Shown one piece after another: positions 32,136-41,827 of a stretch of 64,000 nt of DNA (positions are counted from its first letter, which is position 1; every line of letters starts with the position of its first letter). The stretch spans positions 23,444 through 87,443 of the forward strand of contig CAJAII010000006.1 of the NCBI GenBank assembly GCA_903939755.1, given 5' to 3'. The notes under the pieces are model-generated. The model saw only the letters and a list, made by a program, of their open reading frames with translations. It was not told where the DNA came from and did not search any database. A program made the translations under genes and the position numbers. This stretch comes from an uncultured Flavobacteriales bacterium (lineage in GTDB: Bacteria; Bacteroidota; Bacteroidia; Flavobacteriales_D; Crocinitomicaceae).

Positions 32136-33137
32136 ATGAATGTAAACTCCAACAAGGTAGCCGTCATTGGCGGCGGAAGCTGGGCAACCGCATTAGTTAA
32201 ACTCTTCACAAATAATTCCAACCAAGTGTTCTGGTGGATGCGAAACGAAGAAAACATCGAGCACTTAAGGACCTACAAACACAATCCAAATTATCTGCAA
32301 GACGTTGAGTTTGATTTATCAAAAATAACATTAAGTTCCAATCTTGCACAAATAATTGAACAAGCTGATATCATTGTCATTGCCACACCTGCAGCTTTTC
32401 TAACCAAGACTTTCGTTGATTTTCCTGCAGATTTACTTAGAGACAAAATTGTTTTTTCTGCCGTAAAAGGGATCGTCCCAGAGTATCATGCGATTCCTGC
32501 TCGTTTTATACACAAAACATTTGGAACGAACTACGAACAAATCGGCATAATTTGCGGCCCTTGCCATGCAGAGGAAGTTGCTCTTGAACGTTTATCTTAT
32601 TTGACGATTGGTTGTCCAACACTTGAGATAGCTCAAAAAATGGCTTCGCTATTACGTTGTCGTTATATTAAAACAAGTACGACAGATGACTTGTTTGGCA
32701 CCGAAATATCTGCGGTACTAAAAAATATTTATGCGCTCGCCTCAGGTATTTGTGCAGGCTTAGGGTACGGAGATAATTTTCAAGCCGTATTAGTCTCCAA
32801 TGCGATACAAGAAATCGAACGATTCATTGATGTAGTGAGCCCGATTCACCGGGACACCAAAACAAGTGCTTATTTAGGAGACTTACTAGTAACCGCGTAT
32901 TCAAAATTTTCTAGAAACAGAAGTTTTGGATTTATGATTGGAAAAGGCTATTCAATTAAAACGGCACAATTAGAAATGAACATGATTGCCGAAGGATATT
33001 ATGCAACGAAAAGTTTAATGGAAATTAATGCCAAGTTTGAAGTCAACATGCCCATATTAAATGCGGTTTATGCTATTTTATATGAACGTAAATCAGCGCG
33101 TAATGAAATTAAGTTGCTAACAGAAAAGTTAAGTTAG
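32136..33137 (+). CDS. gpsA: Glycerol-3-phosphate dehydrogenase [NAD(P)+]
   Basis: 333 residues. GpsA reduces dihydroxyacetone phosphate to sn-glycerol-3-phosphate, the phospholipid backbone. The dinucleotide loop AVIGGGSWATALVKL, the GICGPCHAEEVA-like motif (IICGPCHAEEV), the catalytic Lys in TEISAVLKNIYALASG, and the C-terminal NMIAEGYYATKSL are all present. TATCTTTA at 32123-32130 lies 5 bp before the ATG. lysC follows after 12 bp. Confidence 0.95.
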   Translation: MNVNSNKVAVIGGGSWATALVKLFTNNSNQVFWWMRNEENIEHLRTYKHNPNYLQDVEFDLSKITLSSNLAQIIEQADIIVIATPAAFLTKTFVDFPADLLRDKIVFSAVKGIVPEYHAIPARFIHKTFGTNYEQIGIICGPCHAEEVALERLSYLTIGCPTLEIAQKMASLLRCRYIKTSTTDDLFGTEISAVLKNIYALASGICAGLGYGDNFQAVLVSNAIQEIERFIDVVSPIHRDTKTSAYLGDLLVTAYSKFSRNRSFGFMIGKGYSIKTAQLEMNMIAEGYYATKSLMEINAKFEVNMPILNAVYAILYERKSARNEIKLLTEKLS

Positions 33138-33149
33138 AACAGAAAAATT

Positions 33150-34424
33150 ATGAAAGTTTTCAAATTTGGTGGGGCATCCGTAAAAGACCCAAATGCGGTA
33201 ACAAATGTAGGCTCTATTCTATCGCTGTATGCGGGGCAAAAAATAATTGTGGTCGTATCAGCAATGGGTAAAACCACCAATAAATTAGAAGAAATTCTAC
33301 ACTCCATTCAACTACAAGATCGTTCTGTATTTGACCAGCAAATAGCTGAATTAAGCGCATTCCATCATGCTATTATGGATGAATTATTCAGAGAGAAGAG
33401 CCATCCTATTTTTCAAAAAGTAGCTGCTATTATCGAAGAAATAAACGGATTGTATTCAAAAAATAAATCAGAAAAGCCAGGCCATCTATACGATCAAATA
33501 GTATCATTTGGAGAACTTCTATCGTCGCATATTGTGAATGACTTCCTTGTTGAATTAGGAACAAAATCTTGCTGGCTAGATGCTCGAAAAATGATTCGAA
33601 CAGATGATCGCTACCAAGAAGCGAATGTCGATTGGGAGAAATCAAAAGAACTCATACAGCAAGAAGTAAACCGGGCCTTCCTACAATCAGACATTCTATT
33701 AACGCAGGGATTTATTGGTCATACAGCTGATGGATCAACGACCACCTTAGGGAGAGAAGGTTCTGATTACACCGCCGGGATTTTCGCTTATTGCTGCGAA
33801 GCTGAAAACGTAACCATTTGGAAAGACGTTCCTGGTATGTTAAACGCAGACCCCAAATATTTCCCCAACACCCAAAAACTCGATAAAATATCATTTAACG
33901 AAGCGATTGAACTATCGTATTATGGGGCAAGTGTGATTCATCCCAAAACGATCAAACCACTTCAAAATAAAAACATACCTTTATTTGTAAAATCGTTTAT
34001 TGAACCCCTTTCCAAAGGGACAGAAATACAAGCACAAAGAAATTCTGACGAACTTATTCCTTCGTTTATAGTAAAGAAAGGGCAAATATTACTCTCCATT
34101 ACCCCAAAAGATTTTTCATTTATTAATGAAGAAAACCTGCAAAATATTTTCCAATTATTAGCCAAAGAAAATATTAAGTTAAACTTGATGCAAAACTCCG
34201 CATTAAGCTTTTCTATATTAGTCGATGCGAATAAAATTGAGCTCGATCAGTTGTTATTAGAATTGAAAAAAGAATTTGATGTAAAATACAACGACCACCT
34301 CGAACTCGTGACGATTAGGCATTACAACGCAGCAACAATTGAGGCTATGTGCCAAGGAAAGCTAGTAATTATAGAGCAAAAAACGCGAAGTACTGTCCGT
34401 TTTGTATTAAAAGACGCTACTTAA
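33150..34424 (+). CDS. Aspartate kinase (monofunctional)
   Basis: 424 residues. It phosphorylates aspartate, the first step to lysine, threonine and methionine. Visible are KFGGASVKDP at the start, GEGS-like GREGSDYTAGIFAYCC, WKDVPGMLNADPK, and the conserved SYYGASVIHPKTIKPLQNKN. The C-terminal third (from about residue 305) is the regulatory ACT region. No fused homoserine dehydrogenase is present. It is likely co-transcribed with gpsA. Confidence 0.92.
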   Translation: MKVFKFGGASVKDPNAVTNVGSILSLYAGQKIIVVVSAMGKTTNKLEEILHSIQLQDRSVFDQQIAELSAFHHAIMDELFREKSHPIFQKVAAIIEEINGLYSKNKSEKPGHLYDQIVSFGELLSSHIVNDFLVELGTKSCWLDARKMIRTDDRYQEANVDWEKSKELIQQEVNRAFLQSDILLTQGFIGHTADGSTTTLGREGSDYTAGIFAYCCEAENVTIWKDVPGMLNADPKYFPNTQKLDKISFNEAIELSYYGASVIHPKTIKPLQNKNIPLFVKSFIEPLSKGTEIQAQRNSDELIPSFIVKKGQILLSITPKDFSFINEENLQNIFQLLAKENIKLNLMQNSALSFSILVDANKIELDQLLLELKKEFDVKYNDHLELVTIRHYNAATIEAMCQGKLVIIEQKTRSTVRFVLKDAT

Positions 34425-34489
34425 TTCTCCCATTCATTATACCATAAACAAGGTATTACACGCTTTGTATTTGGTGCGTAAATTTGCCT

Positions 34490-34723
34490 ATGTCAAAGTC
34501 ATTAAGTGAAATTATTGTCGGAGAAAAAGTAACTGTTGAGCACATCACTCATCCCTATTTGAACACAAAGTTAATAGAAATGGGAATGCACGCTGGGCTA
34601 AAGCTTGAGTTACTTTACAAGGCCCCTTTTGGCGATCCAATTGCTATTTCGATGAATGGCTCCATTTTAACATTAAGGCTTGATGAAGCAAAATACATTC
34701 AGGTATGCTCCTCACCTGTATGA
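34490..34723 (+). CDS. feoA: Ferrous iron transport protein A
   Basis: 77 residues from the ATG at 34490; a TTG two codons earlier is less likely. FeoA is a small SH3-like cytosolic partner of FeoB. The fold is visible as LSEIIVGEKVTVEHI, a LIEMGMHAGLKLELL turn, GDPIAISMNGSILTLR and the final strand. TAAATTTG (34479-34486) lies only 3 bp upstream of the ATG, so the mRNA could be leaderless. feoB follows after 22 bp. Confidence 0.9.
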   Translation: MSKSLSEIIVGEKVTVEHITHPYLNTKLIEMGMHAGLKLELLYKAPFGDPIAISMNGSILTLRLDEAKYIQVCSSPV

Positions 34724-34745
34724 TTATTAGTAAGTTTGCGAAAGC

Positions 34746-36701
34746 ATGAAAATCGCATTATTTGGCAATCCCAATACGGGCAAAAGTTCCATTTTTAACC
34801 TATTGACAGGCTTACGTCAGCAGGTTGGCAACTTTCCTGGCGTAACCATCGAAAAAAAGATAGGTGCATTTAACTCCGTTAAAAACAAGCATCAACTTAC
34901 AGATTTCCCCGGAACTTACAGTATTTATCCCCATTCAAAGGATGAAGAAATTGTCTACAATGCCTTAACGAATTCGGAACACGAAGATTTCCCAGAATTA
35001 GCCATCGTAATCGTAGATACTTCCAATTTAGAACGAAACCTATTACTATTTTCACAATTATATGATTTAAAAATTCCACTGATTTTAGTATTGAACATGT
35101 GGGATGTTGCTGAAAGAAGGGGGATTAAAATTGATTTGACAAAATTGCAAAGCTATTTTCCAACAACGCCTATCATAAAAATGAATGCCCGAATTGGCTT
35201 AGGAAAAGATCGGCTTATTGCAGCGATTGATGAACTAGATGACAAGGCAAAAAAAGATGCTTTTATTCCCAGTTCATTTCCCTGTTTAATTGATGATAAA
35301 GAAGCTCAAAAAGAAGAAGTGCTGCTTCGCTATGAAAAGATCAGAGAAATCTTACAAGATGTCCAACACGAAAAAACAACCATAAACAACACCCTTTCGC
35401 GTAAATTAGATCGGATACTCATTCATCGTTTTTGGGGGTACTTTATTTTTGTCGGGATATTATTGGTCATCTTTCAGTTTATTTTTTCGTTTGCAGCGAT
35501 TCCCATGGCTTGGATAGACGACTCCTTTGTCCTATTAAGTAGTTGGATGGGACAGCAACTCCCCTCGGGAATTTTAAATGATTTGTTTGCGCAAGGAATC
35601 ATCCCGGGAATAGCAGGTGTTTTAATGTTTATACCACAAATTGCATTATTATTTTTCTTTATTGCCCTATTAGAAGAAAGCGGTTATTTATCGCGTGTCG
35701 TTTTTATTATGGATCGACTCATGCGCCCGTTTGGACTGAACGGTAAAAGTGTGGTTCCATTAATGTCGAGCATTGCATGTGCAATTCCCGGAATTCTAGC
35801 TACGCGCACCATTTCAGATTGGAAAGAAAGAATGATTACCATTATAATCGCCCCATTAATGAGTTGCAGTGCTAGAATTCCAGTCTATACCCTACTCATT
35901 GCTTTGGTGATTCCGAAAACGTACCTCTTTGGATTTGTTAGCCTTCAAGGATTAGTATTATTGGCACTATATTTCTTAGGGATAGTTTCAGCGCTGCTAC
36001 TAGCGATCGTCCTTAAAAAATTTATTAGGGTAAAAAACAAAGGGTTTCTGATCATGGAAATGCCTGAGTATAAAAAGCCAAGGTGGGGAAACATATGTAT
36101 TACGGTTATCGAGAAAGTAAAAGTATTCATTTGGGATGCTGGTAAAGTAATTTTAGCGATTTCTATTATTCTATGGGTACTTGCCACCTATGGTCCAACA
36201 GGTAATATGGAAGAAAAAATTGCACAGGCGAAGAAAACTGAATTCTATCAGCATACAAATGAAGTTCAAAAGCAATCAATTATATCGTCTGCTAAGTTAG
36301 AAGGCTCCTACATTGGAATAATGGGGAAATTTATTGAACCCCTAATCACTCCGCTGGGTTACGATTGGAAAATCGGAATTTCGCTCATTGGTTCATTTGC
36401 AGCAAGAGAGGTTTTTGTTGGATCCCTGTCTACTATTTATGCTGTCCACGATGAAAATGAAGAACACCAAAACCTACTTACACATTTAAAAATGGCAAGA
36501 AAGGCGGATGGCACACCTGTATATTCATTAGCAACCGGAGTATCCCTAATGGTTTTTTATGTTTTTGCCATGCAATGTATGGCAACACTGGCAGTTGTTA
36601 AGAAAGAAACTAAAAGTTGGCGATGGCCATTAATTCAATTAGTAATAATGGGCGCATTGGCATACATTGGTGCCTTAATTAGTTATCAATTGCTCGCTTA
36701 A
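34746..36701 (+). CDS. feoB: Ferrous iron transporter FeoB
   Basis: 651 residues. FeoB imports Fe(II) across the inner membrane. The N-terminal G domain has G1 GNPNTGKSSIFN, G3 DFPGTYS and G4 LNMWD; a helical GDI-like region follows. From about residue 225 there are two Gate-type membrane repeats, including IACAIPGILATRT and LMSCSARIPVYTLLIA with the conserved Cys. The second Gate motif is GSFAAREVFVGSLSTIY. TAAGTTTG (34731-34738) sits 7 bp before the ATG. Confidence 0.96.
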   Translation: MKIALFGNPNTGKSSIFNLLTGLRQQVGNFPGVTIEKKIGAFNSVKNKHQLTDFPGTYSIYPHSKDEEIVYNALTNSEHEDFPELAIVIVDTSNLERNLLLFSQLYDLKIPLILVLNMWDVAERRGIKIDLTKLQSYFPTTPIIKMNARIGLGKDRLIAAIDELDDKAKKDAFIPSSFPCLIDDKEAQKEEVLLRYEKIREILQDVQHEKTTINNTLSRKLDRILIHRFWGYFIFVGILLVIFQFIFSFAAIPMAWIDDSFVLLSSWMGQQLPSGILNDLFAQGIIPGIAGVLMFIPQIALLFFFIALLEESGYLSRVVFIMDRLMRPFGLNGKSVVPLMSSIACAIPGILATRTISDWKERMITIIIAPLMSCSARIPVYTLLIALVIPKTYLFGFVSLQGLVLLALYFLGIVSALLLAIVLKKFIRVKNKGFLIMEMPEYKKPRWGNICITVIEKVKVFIWDAGKVILAISIILWVLATYGPTGNMEEKIAQAKKTEFYQHTNEVQKQSIISSAKLEGSYIGIMGKFIEPLITPLGYDWKIGISLIGSFAAREVFVGSLSTIYAVHDENEEHQNLLTHLKMARKADGTPVYSLATGVSLMVFYVFAMQCMATLAVVKKETKSWRWPLIQLVIMGALAYIGALISYQLLA

Positions 36702-36715
36702 TAAAATAGTTAGAG

Positions 36716-36865
36716 ATGACACAAGAAATAGTGGTGGTAACAATGGTGATTCTAGCGACGGCTTATCTCGTCTATCGCGTAAAAAAGAAATTCTTTCATT
36801 CCAATAAGTCTTGCGAAACGTGTGCTTTTTCACCCGAGAACAAAAGTTCAACAGCGAAGAAATAA
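36716..36865 (+). CDS. FeoB-associated Cys-rich membrane protein (p12 family)
   Basis: 49 residues, starting 14 bp after feoB. One N-terminal membrane segment (IVVVTMVILATAYLVY, residues 5-20), then basic residues (RVKKKFFHSN) and a short tail with the Cys pair SCETCAF. This is the layout of the small proteins ('virus attachment protein p12 family') that replace FeoC downstream of feoB in Bacteroidota and Firmicutes. It probably completes the Feo complex; the Cys pair may contact iron. Confidence 0.85.
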   Translation: MTQEIVVVTMVILATAYLVYRVKKKFFHSNKSCETCAFSPENKSSTAKK

Positions 36866-36905
36866 AGCTTATTAAAAATCTTTCCTATCTTCACATAAAA
36901 AAGAT

Positions 36906-37937
36906 ATGTTGGAGAATAACGAATGTCAATTATATAAATACAACTCCTCCTTTTTTCTACTAAAAAAAGAAAAGTCATCTTATTTCGCACACGAATTTTC
37001 ATTGAATGAATTGGATGATGATCATGTGGCATGGTTAAATTTTCATTCCATAGCCGACATGCCTTCCATCGAAACCCTTTGTTTAAACCTTAAAATAGAT
37101 AAGATAGGAGTCGAAAATATATTTAATGAATCACGTCGCCCAAAAATAGAAGAAAACAATGGGTATATTTTTTTCAATGTAATTTCAGCATTGCCTAGTC
37201 AACATCCAAAGGACTTATTGCATAAGGACCAACTTACCTTTTTTCTAGCAAAAAACTACCTCATCTCACTTCAATCTTTGGAGGGAAAACATTTTCATGA
37301 TGTTAGGGATCGAATCGAAAAAGACCGGGGTAAAATTCGATCTAAAAAAAGTGATTTTTTATTATTTAGAACCCTAGAGTCCATCGTAGACAATTATTTC
37401 GAAGTGCTAGATAACGTTTCTGAAGCAATGGAATTAATTCATGAAAACCTCCATAAGTCGGAAGACAAATCACTTCTTTTAAAAATTGAAGTGGAACGAA
37501 GAAAATTAATTGAATTAAAAAAAATAGCCGGTCCAATGCTTGACATTAGCATTCAATTACTCGGAAGTGAATCAACGTTAATAGATAAAAACAACTACGT
37601 CTATTTTAATAGCCTACACCATAGTTGTACGCATGTCATCACAGAGATTGAATCTCAGAAACAAATATTAGATGGAATGGCGAATTTCTATTATGCGGCA
37701 CAAGGGCAGCGCATGAACGAAATCATGAAAGTACTCACCATCGTTAGTTCCATTTTTATCCCATTAACATTCATCGCTGGGGTTTATGGTATGAATTTTA
37801 AATACATGCCCGAATTATCGTATAAAAATGGCTATTACACCGTCATTGGGGTAATGTTTCTGATTGGAGCTAGCTTATTTGCCTTTTTTATTTCTAGAGG
37901 CTGGCTAAATAGAAGAGATTATACTAAACATGAATAG
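36906..37937 (+). CDS. CorA family magnesium/cobalt transporter
   Basis: 343 residues. It forms a pentameric Mg2+ channel in the inner membrane. A large cytosolic N-terminal domain with long helices precedes two C-terminal membrane segments. The selectivity motif GMN is in IAGVYGMNFKYMPEL and a short basic tail follows (RGWLNRRDYTKHE). Start chosen at the ATG 40 bp after the p12-like gene. Confidence 0.93.
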   Translation: MLENNECQLYKYNSSFFLLKKEKSSYFAHEFSLNELDDDHVAWLNFHSIADMPSIETLCLNLKIDKIGVENIFNESRRPKIEENNGYIFFNVISALPSQHPKDLLHKDQLTFFLAKNYLISLQSLEGKHFHDVRDRIEKDRGKIRSKKSDFLLFRTLESIVDNYFEVLDNVSEAMELIHENLHKSEDKSLLLKIEVERRKLIELKKIAGPMLDISIQLLGSESTLIDKNNYVYFNSLHHSCTHVITEIESQKQILDGMANFYYAAQGQRMNEIMKVLTIVSSIFIPLTFIAGVYGMNFKYMPELSYKNGYYTVIGVMFLIGASLFAFFISRGWLNRRDYTKHE

Positions 37938-38034
37938 CTTATGCAAGTTTTGATGATTTAAGTGAGGGTATATTTCAAAAAGAATTTTAACTTTGTTCAA
38001 TAATTAAAAATTACATTAAAAATAAAAATAGGTC

Positions 38035-38229
38035 ATGGGTAAAGGAGATAAAAAAACTGCAAAGGGAAAAAGAGTAATGGGCTCATACGGAAATACGCGC
38101 AAGCGTAAAAGTGATGAAAAAGTTATTATTCCAGCTGCAAAAGTTAAAAAAGAGAAAAAAGAACCAACGGTAAAGAAAGCTGCTCCAGCAGTTAAGAAAG
38201 TCGCCGTAAAAAAACCGAAAGCAGAATAA
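38035..38229 (+). CDS. 30S ribosomal protein THX
   Basis: 64 residues, very basic. The N-terminal MGKGDKKTAKGKRVMGSYGN is the THX signature; THX binds 16S rRNA at the top of the 30S head. The C-terminal half is a Lys/Ala/Pro repeat (KKAAPAVKKVAVKKPKAE), as in many Bacteroidota members. TAACTTTG (37988-37995) may be its -7 box, giving a 5' leader of about 35-40 nt. A terminator follows. Confidence 0.87.
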   Translation: MGKGDKKTAKGKRVMGSYGNTRKRKSDEKVIIPAAKVKKEKKEPTVKKAAPAVKKVAVKKPKAE

Positions 38230-38237
38230 ATTTTATA

Positions 38238-38264
38238 AGCCGTCAGATTTGACGGCTTTTTTTA
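38238..38264 (+). terminator. Rho-independent terminator after THX gene
   Basis: AGCCGTC and GACGGCT form a perfect 7-bp stem with a 6-nt loop, followed by a T-run. Confidence 0.88.
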
Positions 38265-38291
38265 TACCCTAAATAAACTAAAAACAAAAAG

Positions 38292-39356
38292 ATGAAACAT
38301 AATTTTGGTGCGGGCCCATGTATTTTACCTCAAATAGTATTTGAGGAGGCTGCGGCCGCTGTATTAGATTTTAACGGCTTGTCCATTCTGGAAGTATCTC
38401 ACAGACATAAAGATTTTGTCGCGGTAATGGATGAAACCATAGCCCTTGTAAAAAAAGCGCTCAACGTTCCAACAGGATATTCTGTAGCTTTCATGCAAGG
38501 AGGCGCCACATTAGGATTTACAGTTGCTGCCTTAAACATGATGCGTGATCAGAAACGTGCGGGGTATTTTAACACAGGAACTTGGGCGGCTGGAGCAATA
38601 AAAGAAGCTAAGAAAGTAGGCATAGATGTTTCCGTACTTGCAAGTTCAGAAGATAAAAAATTCAATTATATCCCAAAAGATTACATCATTCCGAATGACT
38701 TGGATTATGTTCATTTCACCTCAAATAATACCATTTACGGCACGCAATACAAGCAATTTCCAGTAACGGATCTTCCTTTAGTTTGTGACATGTCGTCTGA
38801 CATTTTTTCTCAAGTGATAGATGTTTCAAAATTTGATTTAATTTACGCTGGCGCTCAAAAAAACCTAGGACCTGCAGGTGCTACACTTTACATAGTGAAA
38901 GATGAGCAACTGGGAAAATCTACTTCATCGTTTATGCCAAGCTATTTAGATTTAAAACAACAAGTGGAGAAAGAGTCGATGTTAAACACGCCTCCCGTGT
39001 TTTCTATTTATGTGTCCCTATTAAATCTTCGTAATCTCCTTGCAAATGGCGGCGTTGCGGAAATGGAAAAAAGAAATATAGCAAAAGCTAACCTTTTATA
39101 CCAAGAAATTGATAGAAATCCCCTCTTTGTTGGAACGGTAAATAAAGAAGATCGATCCAATATGAATGTGACTTTTACATTACTAGACGATTCGAATTCA
39201 GCGGACTTTGACGCGCTTTGGAAGGGAGCGGGAATTGTTGGATTACCTGGTCACCGTTCAACTGGTGGTTACCGAGCTTCTTTATACAATGCCTTACCAA
39301 TTGAAAGCGTACAGGTTTTAGTAGATGTTATGAAACACTTCGAATCTCAACGATAA
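38292..39356 (+). CDS. serC: Phosphoserine aminotransferase
   Basis: 354 residues. SerC makes 3-phosphoserine from 3-phosphohydroxypyruvate with pyridoxal phosphate. It begins NFGAGPCILPQIV, has EVSHRHKDF and FMQGGATLGF, the PLP lysine in DLIYAGAQKNLGPAG, and GLPGHRSTGGYRASLYNA at the end. It is 27 bp upstream of serA, so the two form a serine-synthesis operon. Confidence 0.96.
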   Translation: MKHNFGAGPCILPQIVFEEAAAAVLDFNGLSILEVSHRHKDFVAVMDETIALVKKALNVPTGYSVAFMQGGATLGFTVAALNMMRDQKRAGYFNTGTWAAGAIKEAKKVGIDVSVLASSEDKKFNYIPKDYIIPNDLDYVHFTSNNTIYGTQYKQFPVTDLPLVCDMSSDIFSQVIDVSKFDLIYAGAQKNLGPAGATLYIVKDEQLGKSTSSFMPSYLDLKQQVEKESMLNTPPVFSIYVSLLNLRNLLANGGVAEMEKRNIAKANLLYQEIDRNPLFVGTVNKEDRSNMNVTFTLLDDSNSADFDALWKGAGIVGLPGHRSTGGYRASLYNALPIESVQVLVDVMKHFESQR

Positions 39357-39383
39357 AATTCAAGTAGCAAAAAAAATACATTT

Positions 39384-40337
39384 ATGAAAATTTTAGCAAA
39401 CGACGGAATATCAAGTAAAGGAAAAGAACTTTTAATTGCTGCTGGCTTTACGGTTATTACTGATAAAGTAGAGCAAGATCAGCTAGCAAAAACGGTCAAT
39501 GAACAAGGAATCGAAATGATCTTGGTACGAAGTGCTACAACGGTTCGGAAAGAAGTGATCGATGCCTGCCCCCATCTAAAATTAATTGGCAGAGGAGGTG
39601 TTGGAATGGACAATATTGATGTCGCTTATGCACGTGAAAAAGGAATTACCGTGATCAACACACCGGCATCTTCTTCACAATCTGTGGCAGAATTAGTAAT
39701 GGGACAATTATTTTCGTTAGCAAGATTTCTCAATGATTCCTATAAAAACATGGCTACGGGCGATTTCTCCACCTTAAAAAAGAAGTATGCGAAAGGAATG
39801 GAATTAAGAGGTAAGACCATTGGAATTATTGGGTTTGGAAGAATCGGGCAAAGCCTTGCTTCCTATGCCTTGGGTGCAGGGATGAAAGTGATAGCGGTCG
39901 ATACAAGTTCCAATTCTGTTACTATAAGCGTTCCGGTTGGCATTGACCAAAAAGTGGAAAAAATCATAATTCCAGTTACTGACTTAAACGAAGTATTAAA
40001 TGAATTGGATTTTATTTCCATCCATGTACCTAAGCAAGCCAATGGAAGTGCCGTATTAAGGGCTGAAGAATTTTCTAAAATGAAAAAGGGTGTACTCATC
40101 GTAAATGCATCAAGAGGAGGAGTAATTGATGAAAATGATTTGTTGGTAGCTCTTGACGAAGGAAAAATAGGCGGTATTGCGTTAGATGTTTACGAAAACG
40201 AACCTAATCCAAGGAAAGATTTATTGAATCATCCAAAAATAGCTTGTACCCCACACATCGGGGCGGCAACATTAGAAGCACAAGATCGAATTGGAGAAGA
40301 ACTTGCTCAATTGATTATCGGGCAGTTTGGAAAATAA
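39384..40337 (+). CDS. serA: D-3-phosphoglycerate dehydrogenase
   Basis: 317 residues. SerA oxidises 3-phosphoglycerate, the first step to serine. The D-2-hydroxyacid dehydrogenase motifs are clear: VRSATTVRKEVIDACP, the NAD loop GIIGFGRIGQS, VNASRGGVIDENDL with the catalytic Arg region, and the catalytic His in CTPHIGAATLEAQ. It is the short form without a C-terminal ACT domain, so feedback inhibition by serine may be absent. Assignment is supported by serC next door. Confidence 0.93.
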   Translation: MKILANDGISSKGKELLIAAGFTVITDKVEQDQLAKTVNEQGIEMILVRSATTVRKEVIDACPHLKLIGRGGVGMDNIDVAYAREKGITVINTPASSSQSVAELVMGQLFSLARFLNDSYKNMATGDFSTLKKKYAKGMELRGKTIGIIGFGRIGQSLASYALGAGMKVIAVDTSSNSVTISVPVGIDQKVEKIIIPVTDLNEVLNELDFISIHVPKQANGSAVLRAEEFSKMKKGVLIVNASRGGVIDENDLLVALDEGKIGGIALDVYENEPNPRKDLLNHPKIACTPHIGAATLEAQDRIGEELAQLIIGQFGK

Positions 40338-40480
40338 CATTTGATTAGTGTCCTATAAAGAAAACTAGCGCTCATATTTTGGCTGAAACTTGTAAGATTC
40401 TATTTCGATTTGCTTGATGAATTGATAAACATAGATACGACAACGAAAGGGTACAACAATACCAACAACTAGCAAAAAAT

Positions 40481-40984
40481 ATGCAAACGAAAATAAAGAT
40501 TACGACCATCTTTAACTGTTCTTTGGAAAGAGCTTTCAAATCTCCGATCCTTTGCGATGTAACTAAAGTTCACACAGGATTTGGCTTAATGCCAAGAGTA
40601 ACGCATTGCACGGAAGACGAGAACTGGGGAAAGATAGGTTCGAGTAAAAAAGTATTTGTTGAAAAATCATTGACACATAAAGGAGGTTTCGGTTCGGTGG
40701 ACAATGTAATTGAACGCATTGAAAATAACTATTGGAAAATAGAAATTAACCAATTTCAAGCTTGGATGTTAAGTTTTAGCAAATTTGTTGGCGAGTGGCG
40801 GACAAGTGAAATAGAAAAAGATAAAATCTTGATTGAATACAGCTATACACTCTATTCAAATAATGTGTTGCTTTATCCGATTAATTGGATTTTCACCAAG
40901 ACATTTTGGAGGAGATACATGCAACAAGCCATGGAAAATGTGAGACAAGTCACCATTGATCAAGAACCTTATCTATATCGGTAA
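40481..40984 (+). CDS. SRPBCC-like hypothetical protein
   Basis: 167 residues, no signal peptide. The order of segments (KIKITTIFNCSLERAFKSPI, GFGSVDNVIERIENNYWKIEI, EYSYTLYSNN, then a C-terminal helix) fits the SRPBCC/polyketide-cyclase fold. Function unknown. It stands alone, 143 bp after serA. Confidence 0.7.
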   Translation: MQTKIKITTIFNCSLERAFKSPILCDVTKVHTGFGLMPRVTHCTEDENWGKIGSSKKVFVEKSLTHKGGFGSVDNVIERIENNYWKIEINQFQAWMLSFSKFVGEWRTSEIEKDKILIEYSYTLYSNNVLLYPINWIFTKTFWRRYMQQAMENVRQVTIDQEPYLYR

Positions 40985-41114
40985 AAAAAGTCTAAACGGA
41001 CTAGTATTAATTAGAACGAGAAGTAAAACGAAGGTAAAATAGAAAATTTTCTTACCTTTCATTTGAAATGAAACTAGTAAATAATTAACTAAACAAATTA
41101 ATAACTGTACGTAA

Positions 41115-41702
41115 ATGAATTATATGAAGAACTTGATTATCTTTTTATTCATCTTTTACCTACAAACGAGTTTTGCGCAAAAAGATAGTAAACTCCAACT
41201 AAATTCACCAGCACTTGAAAATAAGATTAAATTAGATAGTTCTTACATGAATTATTACATCAGAGAGTTGACTGATACAATTTGGTTTAGTGCATATTCA
41301 GAGGTAATCCAATGTAATTATATGGTAAAACTGGACAAATCGCATAACAATTGCACTTTTTATTCCAATAAAAAGCCAATGAGTGGCTTCTTTACAATTT
41401 GCATTGTAAATAAAGAATGGAAGGAAATTTATAAAGGAACAATGAAAAATGGCCATTACGAAAATGGTGCTGTTTTTCGATCTTACACGGATGGAACGAT
41501 CCAAATGACTGGCCAATATCTAGGTAATTGGAAAATGGGTTATTGGACAACCTATCATAAAAATGGAAGATTGGATGCCATCATGAAGTATATGGAAGGG
41601 GCCGATTATCCAGTAGTAGAAATTGAATACGATGAAAATGGAGAAATTATTTACTCCAACGATGAAGAAAATGCTATATTAAAACTAATAAATGCTGATT
41701 AA
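41115..41702 (+). CDS. Secreted MORN-like repeat protein
   Basis: 195 residues. A signal peptide (FLFIFYLQTSFAQ) starts from the ATG at 41115 or the in-frame ATG at 41124. The C-terminal half has MORN_2/YwqK-type repeats: GTMKNGHYENGAVFRSY, GQYLGNWKMGYWTTYHKNG. Such repeats are beta-hairpins of unclear function. The common label 'antitoxin YwqK' is not supported here: no toxin partner is adjacent and the protein is exported. Confidence 0.7.
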   Translation: MNYMKNLIIFLFIFYLQTSFAQKDSKLQLNSPALENKIKLDSSYMNYYIRELTDTIWFSAYSEVIQCNYMVKLDKSHNNCTFYSNKKPMSGFFTICIVNKEWKEIYKGTMKNGHYENGAVFRSYTDGTIQMTGQYLGNWKMGYWTTYHKNGRLDAIMKYMEGADYPVVEIEYDENGEIIYSNDEENAILKLINAD

Positions 41703-41710
41703 CAGCCTTT

Positions 41711-41827
41711 ATGGAGGATGCGATTGAATCCTACACTCAAGATGCTAGAAAAGAATATGGTATGTGTAAAGAATTAGTCGCCTATCAGCTAACTGAAATT
41801 ACGACTCGTGCTAAACTGAACTATTAA
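41711..41827 (+). CDS. Possible 38-residue protein or gene remnant
   Basis: An ATG frame of 38 residues beginning [17 protein letters not shown], 8 bp after the MORN-like gene and overlapping the convergent cyclophilin stop. It is soluble and helical. It could be a tiny gene or a decayed fragment; only position and a plausible composition support it. Confidence 0.25.
   Translation: MEDAIESYTQDARKEYGMCKELVAYQLTEITTRAKLNY

Noticed and set aside
41115..41702. Toxin-antitoxin reading of the MORN-repeat gene (YwqK label)
   Set aside because: The protein has a signal peptide and no adjacent toxin candidate; MORN-type repeats alone do not show antitoxin function.
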